Positions 6,327 through 14,325 of a stretch of 15,271 nucleotides of DNA are shown piece after piece. The notes below the pieces were generated by a model that worked only from the letters and a program-made list of their open reading frames with translations, was not told where the DNA came from and ran no database searches. A program made the translations under genes and the position numbers. The stretch covers positions 1 to 15,271 of the forward strand of contig JAYTVW010000071.1 of NCBI GenBank assembly GCA_043743785.1, in the 5' to 3' direction. Source of the stretch: JAQTNA01 sp043743785. GTDB taxonomy: Bacteria; Pseudomonadota; Gammaproteobacteria; Burkholderiales; Rhodocyclaceae. How positions within the stretch are numbered: the stretch's first letter is position 1; each line of letters starts with the position of its first letter.

Positions 6327-8593
6327 GGCGCCAGCTTCACGCCCTGAGGCGGCGGTGGAGTCAGATACACGCTGTTGCCGGCAGCATCTTCCACACGAAT
6401 TTCCGCCACCTGGAAGACCAGTTCCCGCCCGGAACCGGGAATTGCCCGGACCCGCGCCTCGCCCCGCAGCACGCCGCCGGCTGCTGGCTGCAGATCGATC
6501 ACCAGGCGACCGTTGGCGGGACTGCCCGGCACCGCGATGGCGGTCGGGTCAAACGCCACCTCGGCCTTGCCCCCCTTTGCGCCCGGCATGCCGGAAACGC
6601 TTACCAGCAACGGGAATTCCGCGCCGGCGGCAGTCTGGGCCGGCACCTCGAAACTAGCCCGGGCGGCGGAAGCGGCTGCGGCAGGCTCCACGGCTGGCCG
6701 ACCTTCCGGCGCCACCACGGGTTCCGGCGCAGTTGCCCCGCTCCCGGAGGACAGGGCCAGGCTGCCGGCCCCCGTCGCGGAGAGTATGAGGGGCGGCGAG
6801 CCGACGGAAGATTCAGTGCCGCCGGGGAAATTCACCAGGCTTGCGTCCGGCCGGGCGATGTTGCGCACCACGTGGGGCGTGATGAGCAGCACGATTTCCG
6901 TCTTGGTCTTGCTGTCCTTGGTGGAAGAGAACAGGCGCCCCACCATGGGCAGATCCCCCAGGCCCGGGACGCGCAGGGCGCTGGAGCGTTCCTCGTCGTT
7001 GATGAGGCCCGCCAGCACCTGGGTTTCCCCATCCCGCAGACGCAGGGTAGTGGTGGCGATGCGGGTGCCTACCTCGTAGGCCAGGGAGCTTTGGGGGCCG
7101 GTGACTTCCTTGACCACGCTGCTCACTTCTAGAGCCACCTTGATGCCCACCTCGTCCTCCAGATACACGGAGGGTTCCACCTCCAGTTTCAGGCCCACAT
7201 CCAGGTAATTGACAGAAGCCGACACGCCCACGTTGGCGGTGGAGGTGGTGGTAAACACCGGCAGACGCTCGCCGATGTGAATTTTCGCCTTCTCGTGGTT
7301 CTTCACCCGGATGCGCGGGTTGGCTAGGATATTGGCATCATCCGCGGCGCTGTGCAGGTTGAGCATGAAGCCCGGATTGGCGACGAAGGGCACCCCCAGG
7401 CTGCCGCGCAGGTTGGTATAACCCGTGGCCAGCGCCCCACCCAGGGTGGTACTGGTGCCGGAGCCGGTGGAGGTGATGGTGGTGTTCGTAATATCGGGTG
7501 TGAGGCGGCCAAAACCCACGGCATCCGGCACCTGCAGCCCCAGGTTCTGCAGCTTGTTCCGGGCCACTTCCAGCACTTCCACTTCCAGCATGACTTCCGG
7601 TTCCGCCAGGTCCAGACCTTCGATAAGCCGCTCCGCCATGCGTACGGCGTCCGGCGTATCGCGCATCACCAAGAGGTTGAGCTTCTCGTCGGCGAACAAG
7701 TCCCGGGTACGGGTCATGGTCTTCAGCATGGCCATGGCCTGCTTTACGTCCGCGTTGGCCAGGTAGAAGCTGCGCACCACCAGCTCCTGGTAATCCTTTT
7801 GTTTGAGGGGCGTGTTCGGGTAGATGAGCACGGTGTTGGCGTTCAGCACCTTGCGCTCCAGCTGATTGGTCAGCAGGATCAGCTTCATGATCTCGTCGAT
7901 GCCGCTGTTCTTGACAAAAATGGTCACCGGCGTGTCGCCGCGCACATCCTTGTCGAAGACGAAATTGATGCCGGAGCTGCGGGAAATCACTTCGAAGACG
8001 GATTTCAGACTGGCGTCGCGAAACTCCAGGGTGATGGGCTGGGCCAGGGCCTTGCCCGCCAATTGGGTGGGGGTCGGACCCTGGGCTGTTTTTTCCTGGA
8101 TGCGCCGCACCAGGCTGCGGGCGCCCACATGGCCCGGATTCTCGGTCAGGAGCGGGCGCAATTTGGCTTCAGCCGCAGCGGCGTCCCCCTTGTTCCAGAG
8201 GGCCAGGGCTTCGCCAAGCTCCACATGATGGCGCCGCGACGTGGCGATGGCCGCCAGGCCCGCCTCAGCACGGGCATTGCCTGGAGCCAGCTGTTTAACA
8301 CGGTCGTAGCCGGCCGCCGCCTCATTCCAGCGGGTCGCAGCCCTTGCACCGTCCGCCGCCACCAACAACTCGGCGATAACCCGGTCCCGCTCCCGCACCC
8401 AGGTAGCACGGGTTTCCTGATCGGCGGGCTGCGCCTTCAGGGCCTGTTCCAGCCGGGCCAGGCCGCCTTCCCTGTCACCGGCGGAGAAGCGCTCCCGGCT
8501 CTGGTTCAGCAAGGAATTGCTGCTGCAGGCGGAAAGCACCCCGCAGGCAAGGATGACAAGCTGACGCACCGAATAGGTTGGCATGGGCTTCAT
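6323..8593 (-). CDS. gspD: Outer-membrane lipoprotein secretin (GspD/MshL-like) with C-terminal cohesin-like domain
   Basis: Channel protein of the outer membrane, 756 residues. A signal peptide ends in the lipobox LSAC (20-23), so the mature protein should be lipidated at C23 and may not need a separate pilotin (inference). Residues about 35-165 are Ala-rich and helical, TPR-like. An STN/N0-type domain (about 186-262, ITLEFRDASLKSVFEVI) and an N1-type ring domain (about 268-335) follow. The secretin barrel spans about 365-580, with the signature VPGLGDLPMVGRLF at 542-555. After a Pro/Ala linker (about 620-645), residues about 645-740 form a beta-rich module that looks cohesin/Ig-like (SFEVPAQTAAGAEFPLLVSV, AEVAFDPTAI). 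Standard GspD lacks both the TPR part and this module. It overlaps the genes on both sides by four bases. Confidence 0.93.
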   Translation of the reverse strand: MKPMPTYSVRQLVILACGVLSACSSNSLLNQSRERFSAGDREGGLARLEQALKAQPADQETRATWVRERDRVIAELLVAADGARAATRWNEAAAGYDRVKQLAPGNARAEAGLAAIATSRRHHVELGEALALWNKGDAAAAEAKLRPLLTENPGHVGARSLVRRIQEKTAQGPTPTQLAGKALAQPITLEFRDASLKSVFEVISRSSGINFVFDKDVRGDTPVTIFVKNSGIDEIMKLILLTNQLERKVLNANTVLIYPNTPLKQKDYQELVVRSFYLANADVKQAMAMLKTMTRTRDLFADEKLNLLVMRDTPDAVRMAERLIEGLDLAEPEVMLEVEVLEVARNKLQNLGLQVPDAVGFGRLTPDITNTTITSTGSGTSTTLGGALATGYTNLRGSLGVPFVANPGFMLNLHSAADDANILANPRIRVKNHEKAKIHIGERLPVFTTTSTANVGVSASVNYLDVGLKLEVEPSVYLEDEVGIKVALEVSSVVKEVTGPQSSLAYEVGTRIATTTLRLRDGETQVLAGLINDEERSSALRVPGLGDLPMVGRLFSSTKDSKTKTEIVLLITPHVVRNIARPDASLVNFPGGTESSVGSPPLILSATGAGSLALSSGSGATAPEPVVAPEGRPAVEPAAAASAARASFEVPAQTAAGAEFPLLVSVSGMPGAKGGKAEVAFDPTAIAVPGSPANGRLVIDLQPAAGGVLRGEARVRAIPGSGRELVFQVAEIRVEDAAGNSVYLTPPPPQGVKLAP

Positions 8594-9054
8594 TGGGCGA
8601 AATTCAGGCTCTGTTTCTGTTTAAGCGGAAGATACGTGAACTCCACGCTCCAGGGGGTGATGCGATCCACACGGTACGTGCCGTCCAGGGTCTCGCCTTC
8701 CCGCACCAGCAGGACGCGCTGCTGGCGGGAGAGGAACAGCACGGTATGGCCCTGTTCCTCCATGCGTCCCGTGTACACGTAGGGCAAGGGTGGCGCCACG
8801 GGTGCCGCCGGGGTGACGGCCTCCGCAGAAGGCGAGGCGGGACGCCAGCTGCGGGCCGGGAACAAGTCTGTGCCATCCTCAGGGAATTTTTCCCGGGCGA
8901 AGGCAGAACGGGGGGCAATGGCCGGGCTTGCAGCCTGCTTCGTCGCCACGGAACGGGCCGGGCCGGCCGGATTTTCCGCAGGCAGCAGGAAGGCCGCCGC
9001 CAGGCTTGCGGCGAGGGCGGCGGCGATGAGGCCCTGGCGCGTGCGGGGCGTCAT
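8590..9054 (-). CDS. GspC/PilP-like inner-membrane linker protein
   Basis: 154 residues. One N-terminal hydrophobic segment (about 8-25, LIAAALAASLAAAFLLP) anchors the protein. A disordered Pro/Ala-rich periplasmic spacer follows (about 28-90). A compact C-terminal beta domain comes last (YVYTGRMEEQGHTVLFLS, VLLVREGETLDGTYRVDRI, FTYLPLKQKQSL). This plan matches the homology-region domain of GspC and the PilP lipoprotein, which contact the secretin N0/N1 domains. Position directly before the secretin supports this. It has no lipobox, unlike PilP, and is shorter than GspC, with no PDZ domain. From memory, related proteins carry the automatic name 'secretion system X translation initiation factor', which I cannot verify. 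ATG 9054 shares its A with the upstream TGA (TGATG). Confidence 0.8.
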   Translation of the reverse strand: MTPRTRQGLIAAALAASLAAAFLLPAENPAGPARSVATKQAASPAIAPRSAFAREKFPEDGTDLFPARSWRPASPSAEAVTPAAPVAPPLPYVYTGRMEEQGHTVLFLSRQQRVLLVREGETLDGTYRVDRITPWSVEFTYLPLKQKQSLNFAQ

Positions 9055-9566
9055 CAGCGGGCTTCCATGATCAGGCTCAGGCGCACCCGCCCGTCCAGGG
9101 CCGGATTACCCACCGCCTCCCGGTGCAGGCTGAGTTCATCCAGGGCCAGGGCCGGAATGCCATTCATGATGTCCGCCAGCCAGGCCCGCAACTGAGGATA
9201 AGTGCCGTGCACCGGCAGGATGAAGGCACTCTTCACCAGGCGCCCTTCCCGAGACTGGCGGTATTCCGCGCTGTCGATACGCACCCCCCGGGCCTGGGCC
9301 GCGTCATGAACCTGCTGCAGAAACTTTTCCCGGCTGCTCTCCGCCGGCAGGCTGCCAGTCGCTGCAGCAGTCGTCCGTACGCGGGATTCACGGGCCAGCA
9401 GGGCGCGCTGGGCCGCTAGGTCCCCCTGCAGTTCCGCCAGGCGTCCCTGGGCCGGCAGCAGTCCCGTACCGTGAAACACCAGGGCGAACACCAGCAGGCC
9501 CGCCCCCAGGACGGCGGGCCAGCCGGCCTGAGCCAACGCATAGCGGATAGTAAAGTTAGGTGCCAT
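9054..9566 (-). CDS. PilO/GspM-like inner-membrane alignment protein
   Basis: 170 residues. The N-terminal membrane helix (about 17-36) is followed by a coiled-coil stretch (about 38-64, rich in Leu, Glu, Arg and Gln) and a ferredoxin-like periplasmic domain (about 80-168, with GRLVKSAFILPVHGTYPQLR and DGRVRLSLIMEAR). This is the PilO/GspM architecture, which pairs with PilN/GspL to form the ring between platform and secretin. The start is ATG 9566. The upstream stop lies seven bases away and contains the RBS (TGAGGACGCC before ATG). A longer open frame upstream of 9566 is read-through of the preceding gene's region and lacks family character. Confidence 0.85.
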   Translation of the reverse strand: MAPNFTIRYALAQAGWPAVLGAGLLVFALVFHGTGLLPAQGRLAELQGDLAAQRALLARESRVRTTAAATGSLPAESSREKFLQQVHDAAQARGVRIDSAEYRQSREGRLVKSAFILPVHGTYPQLRAWLADIMNGIPALALDELSLHREAVGNPALDGRVRLSLIMEAR

Positions 9567-9573
9567 GGCGTCC

Positions 9574-10071
9574 TCAGCGATTGTTCCAGCGGGCCTCGAT
9601 GGCAAACGCCACCACGCCCTGGCCGTCGCTCTGCCGGCTTTCCTGGGAGAGCAACTGGGGTCCGGACAGGGAGGTAGTGACGCCGAGACGGGCCACATAG
9701 GCCAGCACATCCGCCAGACTTTTGGCCTCTCCCATCAGACGCACGCTGCCCTTGACGGCATCGGTTTCCAGGCTGGAAAGCGCCACATCCTCCCCGCCGG
9801 CCGCTTCCAGATCCAGCAGCAGGCGATTCCAGGGCAGGGTTAAGGCTTCCTGCTCCGCCCCGACGCCGGCCCCTGCAACCACGCCACGGCTGCGCAAATG
9901 ATGCAGGCTTTCCTCGGCGCCATTGATGCCGGCATTGGTGTCCAGCAGGCTGGAAATCTCATACGCCCCGGCGGCCAGCCCCAGGCACAGCAGGCCCGCC
10001 CCCAGCCATTGCCAGCCACGGCGGCCTTGCGCCCGGCTAATCCAGTCCAGTTGCAGCGACAAGGGTCTCAC
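9574..10071 (-). CDS. PilN-like inner-membrane protein
   Basis: 165 residues. A short cytoplasmic N-terminus (RPLSLQLDWI) precedes one membrane helix (about 21-38), a coiled segment, and a periplasmic domain (WNRLLLDLEAAGGEDVALSS, VKGSVRLMGEAKSLADVLAY) of PilN/GspL C-terminal type. The PilN N-terminal peptide usually docks on PilM, encoded just upstream. The start is GTG 10071, which overlaps the upstream TGA by four bases (GTGA). A longer open frame to 10302 exists but lies inside the PilM-like gene and is Arg/Gly-rich shadow sequence. The function, forming the periplasmic ring with the PilO-like partner, is taken from the family and the gene order. Confidence 0.84.
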   Translation of the reverse strand: MRPLSLQLDWISRAQGRRGWQWLGAGLLCLGLAAGAYEISSLLDTNAGINGAEESLHHLRSRGVVAGAGVGAEQEALTLPWNRLLLDLEAAGGEDVALSSLETDAVKGSVRLMGEAKSLADVLAYVARLGVTTSLSGPQLLSQESRQSDGQGVVAFAIEARWNNR

Positions 10072-10844
10072 GGGGTACCCCCTTTGGCCGGCGCCCCGCA
10101 CAGGCGCCAGCCCGCCGGCAAACCGGCAGCAGCCTTCAAGGCAGCGCCGTCCAGGCCCACCACCAACACTTCGCCGACCGGCAGGGGCATATCCGCCAGC
10201 ATCAATTGCTGCGCCAGCAGCCCGCCGATGCCCGCCTCCGGCTCCGTCACGCTCTGGTTGCGCAGGGCGAACCATGCGCCATCCCGGCACAGCCCGGCGC
10301 ACAAGCGGCCGGGTTCCGCCAGAACGAAGGCGCCCGCCGCAGCGCCCAGGGACTTCCGATGGCGATTCCAGGCCAGGGCGAAGGCCGGCTGCACGGACAC
10401 CAGCCGCCCCCCCCGCTCCCCCGCGAGTTCCTTCAAGGCATCCAGCAGGGCACGATCCACGGCACAGGCCATGACGGCCCGGCCCGGCGGCTCGTTGGAG
10501 AGCACGATGTCCCAGGCGTCAGCCACGGAACCGTAGATTTCCTGGAAGCGAAAAGTTCCATAGGCCTGCCATTCCGCCCGGGTCTTCAATTCCGCCTGCC
10601 AGGGCAGGAGTTGCAGGCGCACGAAATGGCTGGACAGCACCACCGCCAGATCCACGTTCTTGTCCAGGGCGGGGGCCAGGAAGTTCAAAGAAGCACGCCA
10701 AGGCTCCGCGCCTTCGCTGCCGTCCGGGCAGGCCAGGTTCTGGTCCGCAACGGACGCCCGGCGCCAGAAAGGCGACTCCCGGCGCAGGTGCACCCGCTCC
10801 GGCGTCAGGGTCGCCACCAGCCGCTCACGCCACAAAAGTGACAC
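10068..10844 (-). CDS. PilM/GspL/MshI-like cytoplasmic adaptor
   Basis: 258 residues with no signal peptide or membrane helix. It sits between the assembly ATPase and the PilN-like gene, the usual place of PilM or the cytoplasmic part of GspL. Visible features are LVATLTPERVHL near the start, DLAVVLSSHFVRLQLLPW (about 65-82), an ACAVDRALLDAL stretch and a C-terminal VGEVLVVGLDG. These fit a reduced actin-like fold. I do not see clear nucleotide-binding motifs, and the protein is about 100 residues shorter than typical PilM. The start is GTG 10844. It has a good RBS (GGAGG at 10854-10858, nine bases away) inside the end of gspE, and the two genes overlap by 20 bases. The family assignment rests largely on context. 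Confidence 0.75.
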   Translation of the reverse strand: MSLLWRERLVATLTPERVHLRRESPFWRRASVADQNLACPDGSEGAEPWRASLNFLAPALDKNVDLAVVLSSHFVRLQLLPWQAELKTRAEWQAYGTFRFQEIYGSVADAWDIVLSNEPPGRAVMACAVDRALLDALKELAGERGGRLVSVQPAFALAWNRHRKSLGAAAGAFVLAEPGRLCAGLCRDGAWFALRNQSVTEPEAGIGGLLAQQLMLADMPLPVGEVLVVGLDGAALKAAAGLPAGWRLCGAPAKGGTP

Positions 10845-12495
10845 GATTCAGTTCCTCCAGGCTGGTTTCACCACTGGCCACCAGCACCAGACCCGCATCC
10901 CTGAGGCTCCTGGTGCCATTTTTGCGCGCCGCCTCCTTGATGCGCCGCAGAGGCTCCCGGGCCAATATCAATTCCCGGATCTCGTCGTTCAAGAGCAGCA
11001 TCTCGGCCACCGCCTTGCGCCCCCGGTAGCCTGTACCTCGGCATTGGCCGCAACCCTTGCCGGCGCGGAAACGGTAGCCGGCAGCATCCCGGATACCGGA
11101 TTCCGCCAGTAGCGCTTCGTCCGGCTGCACGTCAACGCTGCAGGCGGGGCAATTCAAGCGCAACAGGCGCTGGGCCAGCACGGCGTTCAGGGCCGACACC
11201 AGATTGTAGGGATCCACGCCCATGTGCATGAAGCGGCCGATGACATCGAAGACGTTGTTGGCATGCACCGTGGTAAATACAAGGTGGCCCGTCAGGGCCG
11301 CCTGCACAGCGATCTGGGCCGTTTCGCCGTCACGAATTTCCCCCACCATGATCTTGTCCGGATCATGGCGCAGGATGGACCTGAGGCCCCGGGCGAAAGT
11401 CAGGCCCTTCTTTTCATTTACCGGAATCTGCAGCACGCCGGGCAACTGGTATTCCACCGGATCCTCGATGGTGACGATCTTGTCCCGGCCCGTGTTGATC
11501 TCGCCTATGGCGGCATACAGGGTGGTGGTCTTGCCGCTGCCCGTGGGGCCCGTCACCAACAACATGCCGTAGGGCTCCCGGGAGAGACGCCGCACCATGA
11601 GCTTGGTGGGGCCGTCGAAGCCCAGGCTCTCCAGGGAAAGGCCGGCGGCGGATTCCGACAAATGCTGTTTGTCCAGAATACGCAACACCGCGTCCTCGCC
11701 ATGGATGCTGGGCATGATGGACACCCGGAAGTCGATCTCCCGGCCGGCCACAGAGACCTTGAAGCGCCCGTCCTGGGGCACACGGCGTTCCGCGATGTCC
11801 AGTTCCGCCATGACCTTGACACGGGAAATGATCTGCTCCGCCATCTCCCGGCCCTGGATGCTGCCCACGAAGGTAAGCACCCCATCCACCCGATACTTGA
11901 TGAGAATGGCCCCCGGCACGCACTCCAGGTGTATGTCGCTGGCTTCCATCTTCAAGGCATCGTAGAGCGTGGAGTTGACCGCCTTGATGACCGGGCTGGT
12001 ATCCACGGAAATACGCCGCAGGGACAGATCCTCCCCGCCCGGCAGGGCGTTGGCGCCACTAGCGCCGGCCATCACTCCGTCCATGGCCCGCTGGCTTTCC
12101 TCCTGGCGCGCCAGGAAGGCGGCGATGTCCTGCACGTGGGCCAGGCTGGGACTGAGGGGCTGGCGCATGCGCTCCTGGGCCCAGTCCAAGAGGCCCATGT
12201 CGAAAGGATCGGAAATCACCAAGTGCAGGCAACCGGCAGCGTCCCGCAGGGCCAGACACTGGCGCTGCAGGGCGTCCGCATAGGGCAAGGCCTTGAAGTC
12301 CGGCACAAAAGCTTGCAGGGCCTGCATGGACAGGGCTTGCATACGCCAGTGGGCCGCCAGTTCCGCCAGGAACGGGCCGTTTTCCAGTGCCAGGCTTTCC
12401 TGCAGCAGCTCCACCAGGGGGCGCTGCTGGCGTGCTGATTCCTCGCGGGCTAGTCGCAGGACTTCTCCGGAGAAGGCTGAAGGCAGCATGCTCAT
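10825..12495 (-). CDS. gspE: GspE-type pseudopilus assembly ATPase
   Basis: Cytoplasmic hexameric ATPase that drives pseudopilin polymerisation. The product is 556 residues. An N-terminal GspE/PilB-like region (about 1-130) is divergent. The core has SDIHLE (186-191), Walker A GPTGSGKT (316-323), the Asp box TIEDPVEY (342-349), Walker B IMVGEIRD (382-389), the His box HLVFTTVHANN (404-414), and the tetracysteine zinc site C449, C452, C482 and C485. The zinc site places it with GspE/PilB extension ATPases and apart from PilT/PilU. ATG 12495 overlaps the gspF stop by four bases. The protein would bind the platform protein GspF and the PilM/GspL-like adaptor encoded on either side. Family membership is firm; the substrate of the system is unknown. 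Confidence 0.95.
   Translation of the reverse strand: MSMLPSAFSGEVLRLAREESARQQRPLVELLQESLALENGPFLAELAAHWRMQALSMQALQAFVPDFKALPYADALQRQCLALRDAAGCLHLVISDPFDMGLLDWAQERMRQPLSPSLAHVQDIAAFLARQEESQRAMDGVMAGASGANALPGGEDLSLRRISVDTSPVIKAVNSTLYDALKMEASDIHLECVPGAILIKYRVDGVLTFVGSIQGREMAEQIISRVKVMAELDIAERRVPQDGRFKVSVAGREIDFRVSIMPSIHGEDAVLRILDKQHLSESAAGLSLESLGFDGPTKLMVRRLSREPYGMLLVTGPTGSGKTTTLYAAIGEINTGRDKIVTIEDPVEYQLPGVLQIPVNEKKGLTFARGLRSILRHDPDKIMVGEIRDGETAQIAVQAALTGHLVFTTVHANNVFDVIGRFMHMGVDPYNLVSALNAVLAQRLLRLNCPACSVDVQPDEALLAESGIRDAAGYRFRAGKGCGQCRGTGYRGRKAVAEMLLLNDEIRELILAREPLRRIKEAARKNGTRSLRDAGLVLVASGETSLEELNRVTFVA
10854..10858 (-). promoter_or_regulatory. RBS for the PilM-like gene inside the gspE coding region
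   Basis: Read on the minus strand, GGAGG precedes GTG 10844 by nine bases. It supports this GTG as the start and explains how a gene that begins 20 bases before the gspE stop can be translated independently. Confidence 0.65.
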
Positions 12496-13673
12496 CCCAG
12501 GCTATCCGCCAACTGGAAGATGGGCAGGTAGAGCAGCACCACCACCAGGCCGATCATGAGGCCGATGATGAGCATCAACACCGGGCCGAACAGTTTGGTG
12601 GCCAATTCCGCCCAACGGGCCGTTTCTTCATCGTGAAAGGTGGCGATTCGCTCCATCATTTCGCCCATGTTGCCGGCTCGCTCGCCCACACGCAACATGC
12701 GCAAGGCCACGGAACTGGTCAGGCCGGCCCCATCCAGGGCGTCCGACATGGCGCCCCCCGCGTGGATGCGCTGGCGGGCGATGGCAAGGCGCGGCTGCAG
12801 CATGGGGGACAAGAGGCCGGCGGCCAGATCCAGGGACGGCACAATGGCCATGCCACCCCGCTGCAGCATGCCCACGGTGCGATAGAAACGGGCCAGCTGG
12901 AAAATACGCAAGCGTTCCCCAATTTCCGGCATGCGCCACAGCAAGGCCCCCAGCCAGGCCGAGAAGGCTGGCCGACGCACCAGGTTCGCCAGCGTGAAAC
13001 CGGCAAGTAATGCAAAGACACCGAGTTCCACGAAGTGTTCCTGCAGCAGCTTGCCCCAGGCCAGCAACATTCGGGACATGAAGGGCAACTGGCTGCCCAG
13101 ATCCTCGTAGATGTGGCTGAAGCGGGGCACCACGTAGCCCATGAGGAACAGGATCACCAGACCGCCCACCGCCAGCAGCAAGAGCGGATAGATGGCGGCA
13201 TTGAACAGCTTCTCCCGGATGGACTCCTGCTGCACCTGGTAGGCAACGAAACGCGCAAGGGAATCCTCCAGGTCGCTGGTGCGCTCACTGGCCCGCACGG
13301 TGGCGACGTAAAGAGGCGAGAAAGAGGCCGGGTGTTCCTGCAAGGCCGCGGACAGGGGCAGGCCCTCCCGCAGCCGGCGGGCCAGTTGCAACAGCACATT
13401 CTTCACCGCCGCCCGCTGCTCCCGCTCCGACAGGGTTTCCAGGGCCTCGATAATGGAAATGCCGGCCCGCAGCAGGGCCAGCAGTTCCTGATTGAAGAGC
13501 AGCAGGGGAAAGCGTTTGGGTGCCCCGGAGAGTCGGCCCTGACGCCGGGACACAGACAAGACGGTGAGTCCCTGGGAGAGGGCCTGACGCCCGGCTTCGC
13601 CGGCATCCGCCGCATCCACCAGCAGGCGCACCACGCCAGCCCCGGGCTTCATGGCCTTGACGTCAAAGTACAT
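12492..13673 (-). CDS. gspF: GspF/PilC-type inner-membrane platform protein
   Basis: 393 residues, near the usual 400. It carries two copies of the T2SSF cytoplasmic helical domain (about 55-180 and 255-385). The first includes FNQELLALLRAGISIIEALE and the second includes FYRTVGMLQRGGMAIVPSLD. Three membrane segments are visible (about 161-182, 215-233 and 363-386), ending in the typical LYLPIFQLADSLG. This is the platform around which the pseudopilus is assembled. ATG 13673 lies three bases after the gspG stop; its RBS is weak, so reinitiation after gspG is likely. Confidence 0.95.
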   Translation of the reverse strand: MYFDVKAMKPGAGVVRLLVDAADAGEAGRQALSQGLTVLSVSRRQGRLSGAPKRFPLLLFNQELLALLRAGISIIEALETLSEREQRAAVKNVLLQLARRLREGLPLSAALQEHPASFSPLYVATVRASERTSDLEDSLARFVAYQVQQESIREKLFNAAIYPLLLLAVGGLVILFLMGYVVPRFSHIYEDLGSQLPFMSRMLLAWGKLLQEHFVELGVFALLAGFTLANLVRRPAFSAWLGALLWRMPEIGERLRIFQLARFYRTVGMLQRGGMAIVPSLDLAAGLLSPMLQPRLAIARQRIHAGGAMSDALDGAGLTSSVALRMLRVGERAGNMGEMMERIATFHDEETARWAELATKLFGPVLMLIIGLMIGLVVVLLYLPIFQLADSLG

Positions 13674-13676
13674 GGA

Positions 13677-14123
13677 TCACCAGTTGGTGATGTCTTCGTT
13701 TTCGCCCGTGCCGCCGGGCTGGCCGTCCTTGCCGAAGGACAGCAGATCGTATTCGCCATGGTCGCCGGGGCGCTTGTACTGGTAAGGCTTGCCCCAGGGG
13801 TCGGGCGGAATGGCTTTCTTGAGATAGGGGCCAGCCCAGCGGGTTTCCCCCGCCGGCTTCTCGTTCAGGGCCGCCAGGCCTTGTTCCGTCGCCGGGTAAT
13901 GGCCCACGTCCAGGCGGTAGACATCCAGGGCCTTCTCGAAGGCATCGATCTGGGCCCGAGCCACTTTCACCTCGGACTTGCCCACCTGGGCGAAAAAGCG
14001 CGGCCCCACGTAGCCGGCCAGCAGGCCGATGATGACCATGACCACCAGCAATTCCAGCAAGGTGAAGCCCTGCGCGGCAGAACGGGGGCGGAACGGGCGA
14101 AAAAGAGAAAGGCGCATCGGCAT
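13677..14123 (-). CDS. gspG: Major pseudopilin GspG
   Basis: 148 residues as precursor. The Arg-rich leader ends AAQG (cleavage after G19), followed by FTLLELLVVMVIIGLLAGYV with Glu5 at E24. The mature part has the GspG landmarks: GHYPATEQGLAAL, AGPYLKKAIPPDPWGKPYQY, and the C-terminal calcium-loop region from YDLLSFGKDGQPGGTG to NEDITNW. This is the only canonical T2SS major pseudopilin in the window. It heads the operon. ATG 14123 is preferred because AGGA stands five bases upstream; a second ATG at 14117 is possible. The frame stays open to 14204, but that part lacks any leader character. Confidence 0.95.
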   Translation of the reverse strand: MPMRLSLFRPFRPRSAAQGFTLLELLVVMVIIGLLAGYVGPRFFAQVGKSEVKVARAQIDAFEKALDVYRLDVGHYPATEQGLAALNEKPAGETRWAGPYLKKAIPPDPWGKPYQYKRPGDHGEYDLLSFGKDGQPGGTGENEDITNW

Positions 14124-14196
14124 GGCGTTCCTGAACAATTCGAAACCAATCTGGGTGCCTGACCATTTCACGGCAGTGCCGGAAGGCAGGCCGCGT

Positions 14197-14202
14197 ATTA
14201 TC
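14197..14202 (-). promoter_or_regulatory. Possible -10 element for the secretion operon
   Basis: On the minus strand GATAAT (5 of 6 to TATAAT) stands about 75 bases before the gspG start. A -35 match 16-17 bases further upstream is poor (TTTTCC). It is the only good -10 hexamer I see close to the head of the operon, so it is offered as a weak candidate. Confidence 0.3.
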
Positions 14203-14325
14203 ACTCATTTCCCAAGGGGGAAAACCCAGGCGTGTCGTAAAGAACTGTAGCTCGGACGCTTGACGGACGACGGGTGCCGGCAGCCCATTTCGACATCCCT
14301 GTGGCCGCAGGGCACACAAAGAACG

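Noticed and set aside
7352..8782. Open frame of 476 codons on the plus strand, opposite the secretin gene
   Set aside because: It is rich in His, Gln and Gly as expected for the reverse complement of GC-rich coding DNA, shows no domain, and lies wholly opposite a gene with clear secretin motifs.
9567..9710. Upstream extension of the PilO-like gene
   Set aside because: The added residues are an out-of-frame reading of the PilN-like gene; ATG 9566 has an RBS and gives the normal membrane-helix start.
11224..12438. Open frame of 404 codons on the plus strand, opposite gspE
   Set aside because: Shadow of gspE; His/Gln/Gly-rich, no recognisable motif, no RBS context.
13035..14162. Open frame of 375 codons on the plus strand, opposite gspF and gspG
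   Set aside because: It spans two real genes on the other strand and has the same shadow composition.
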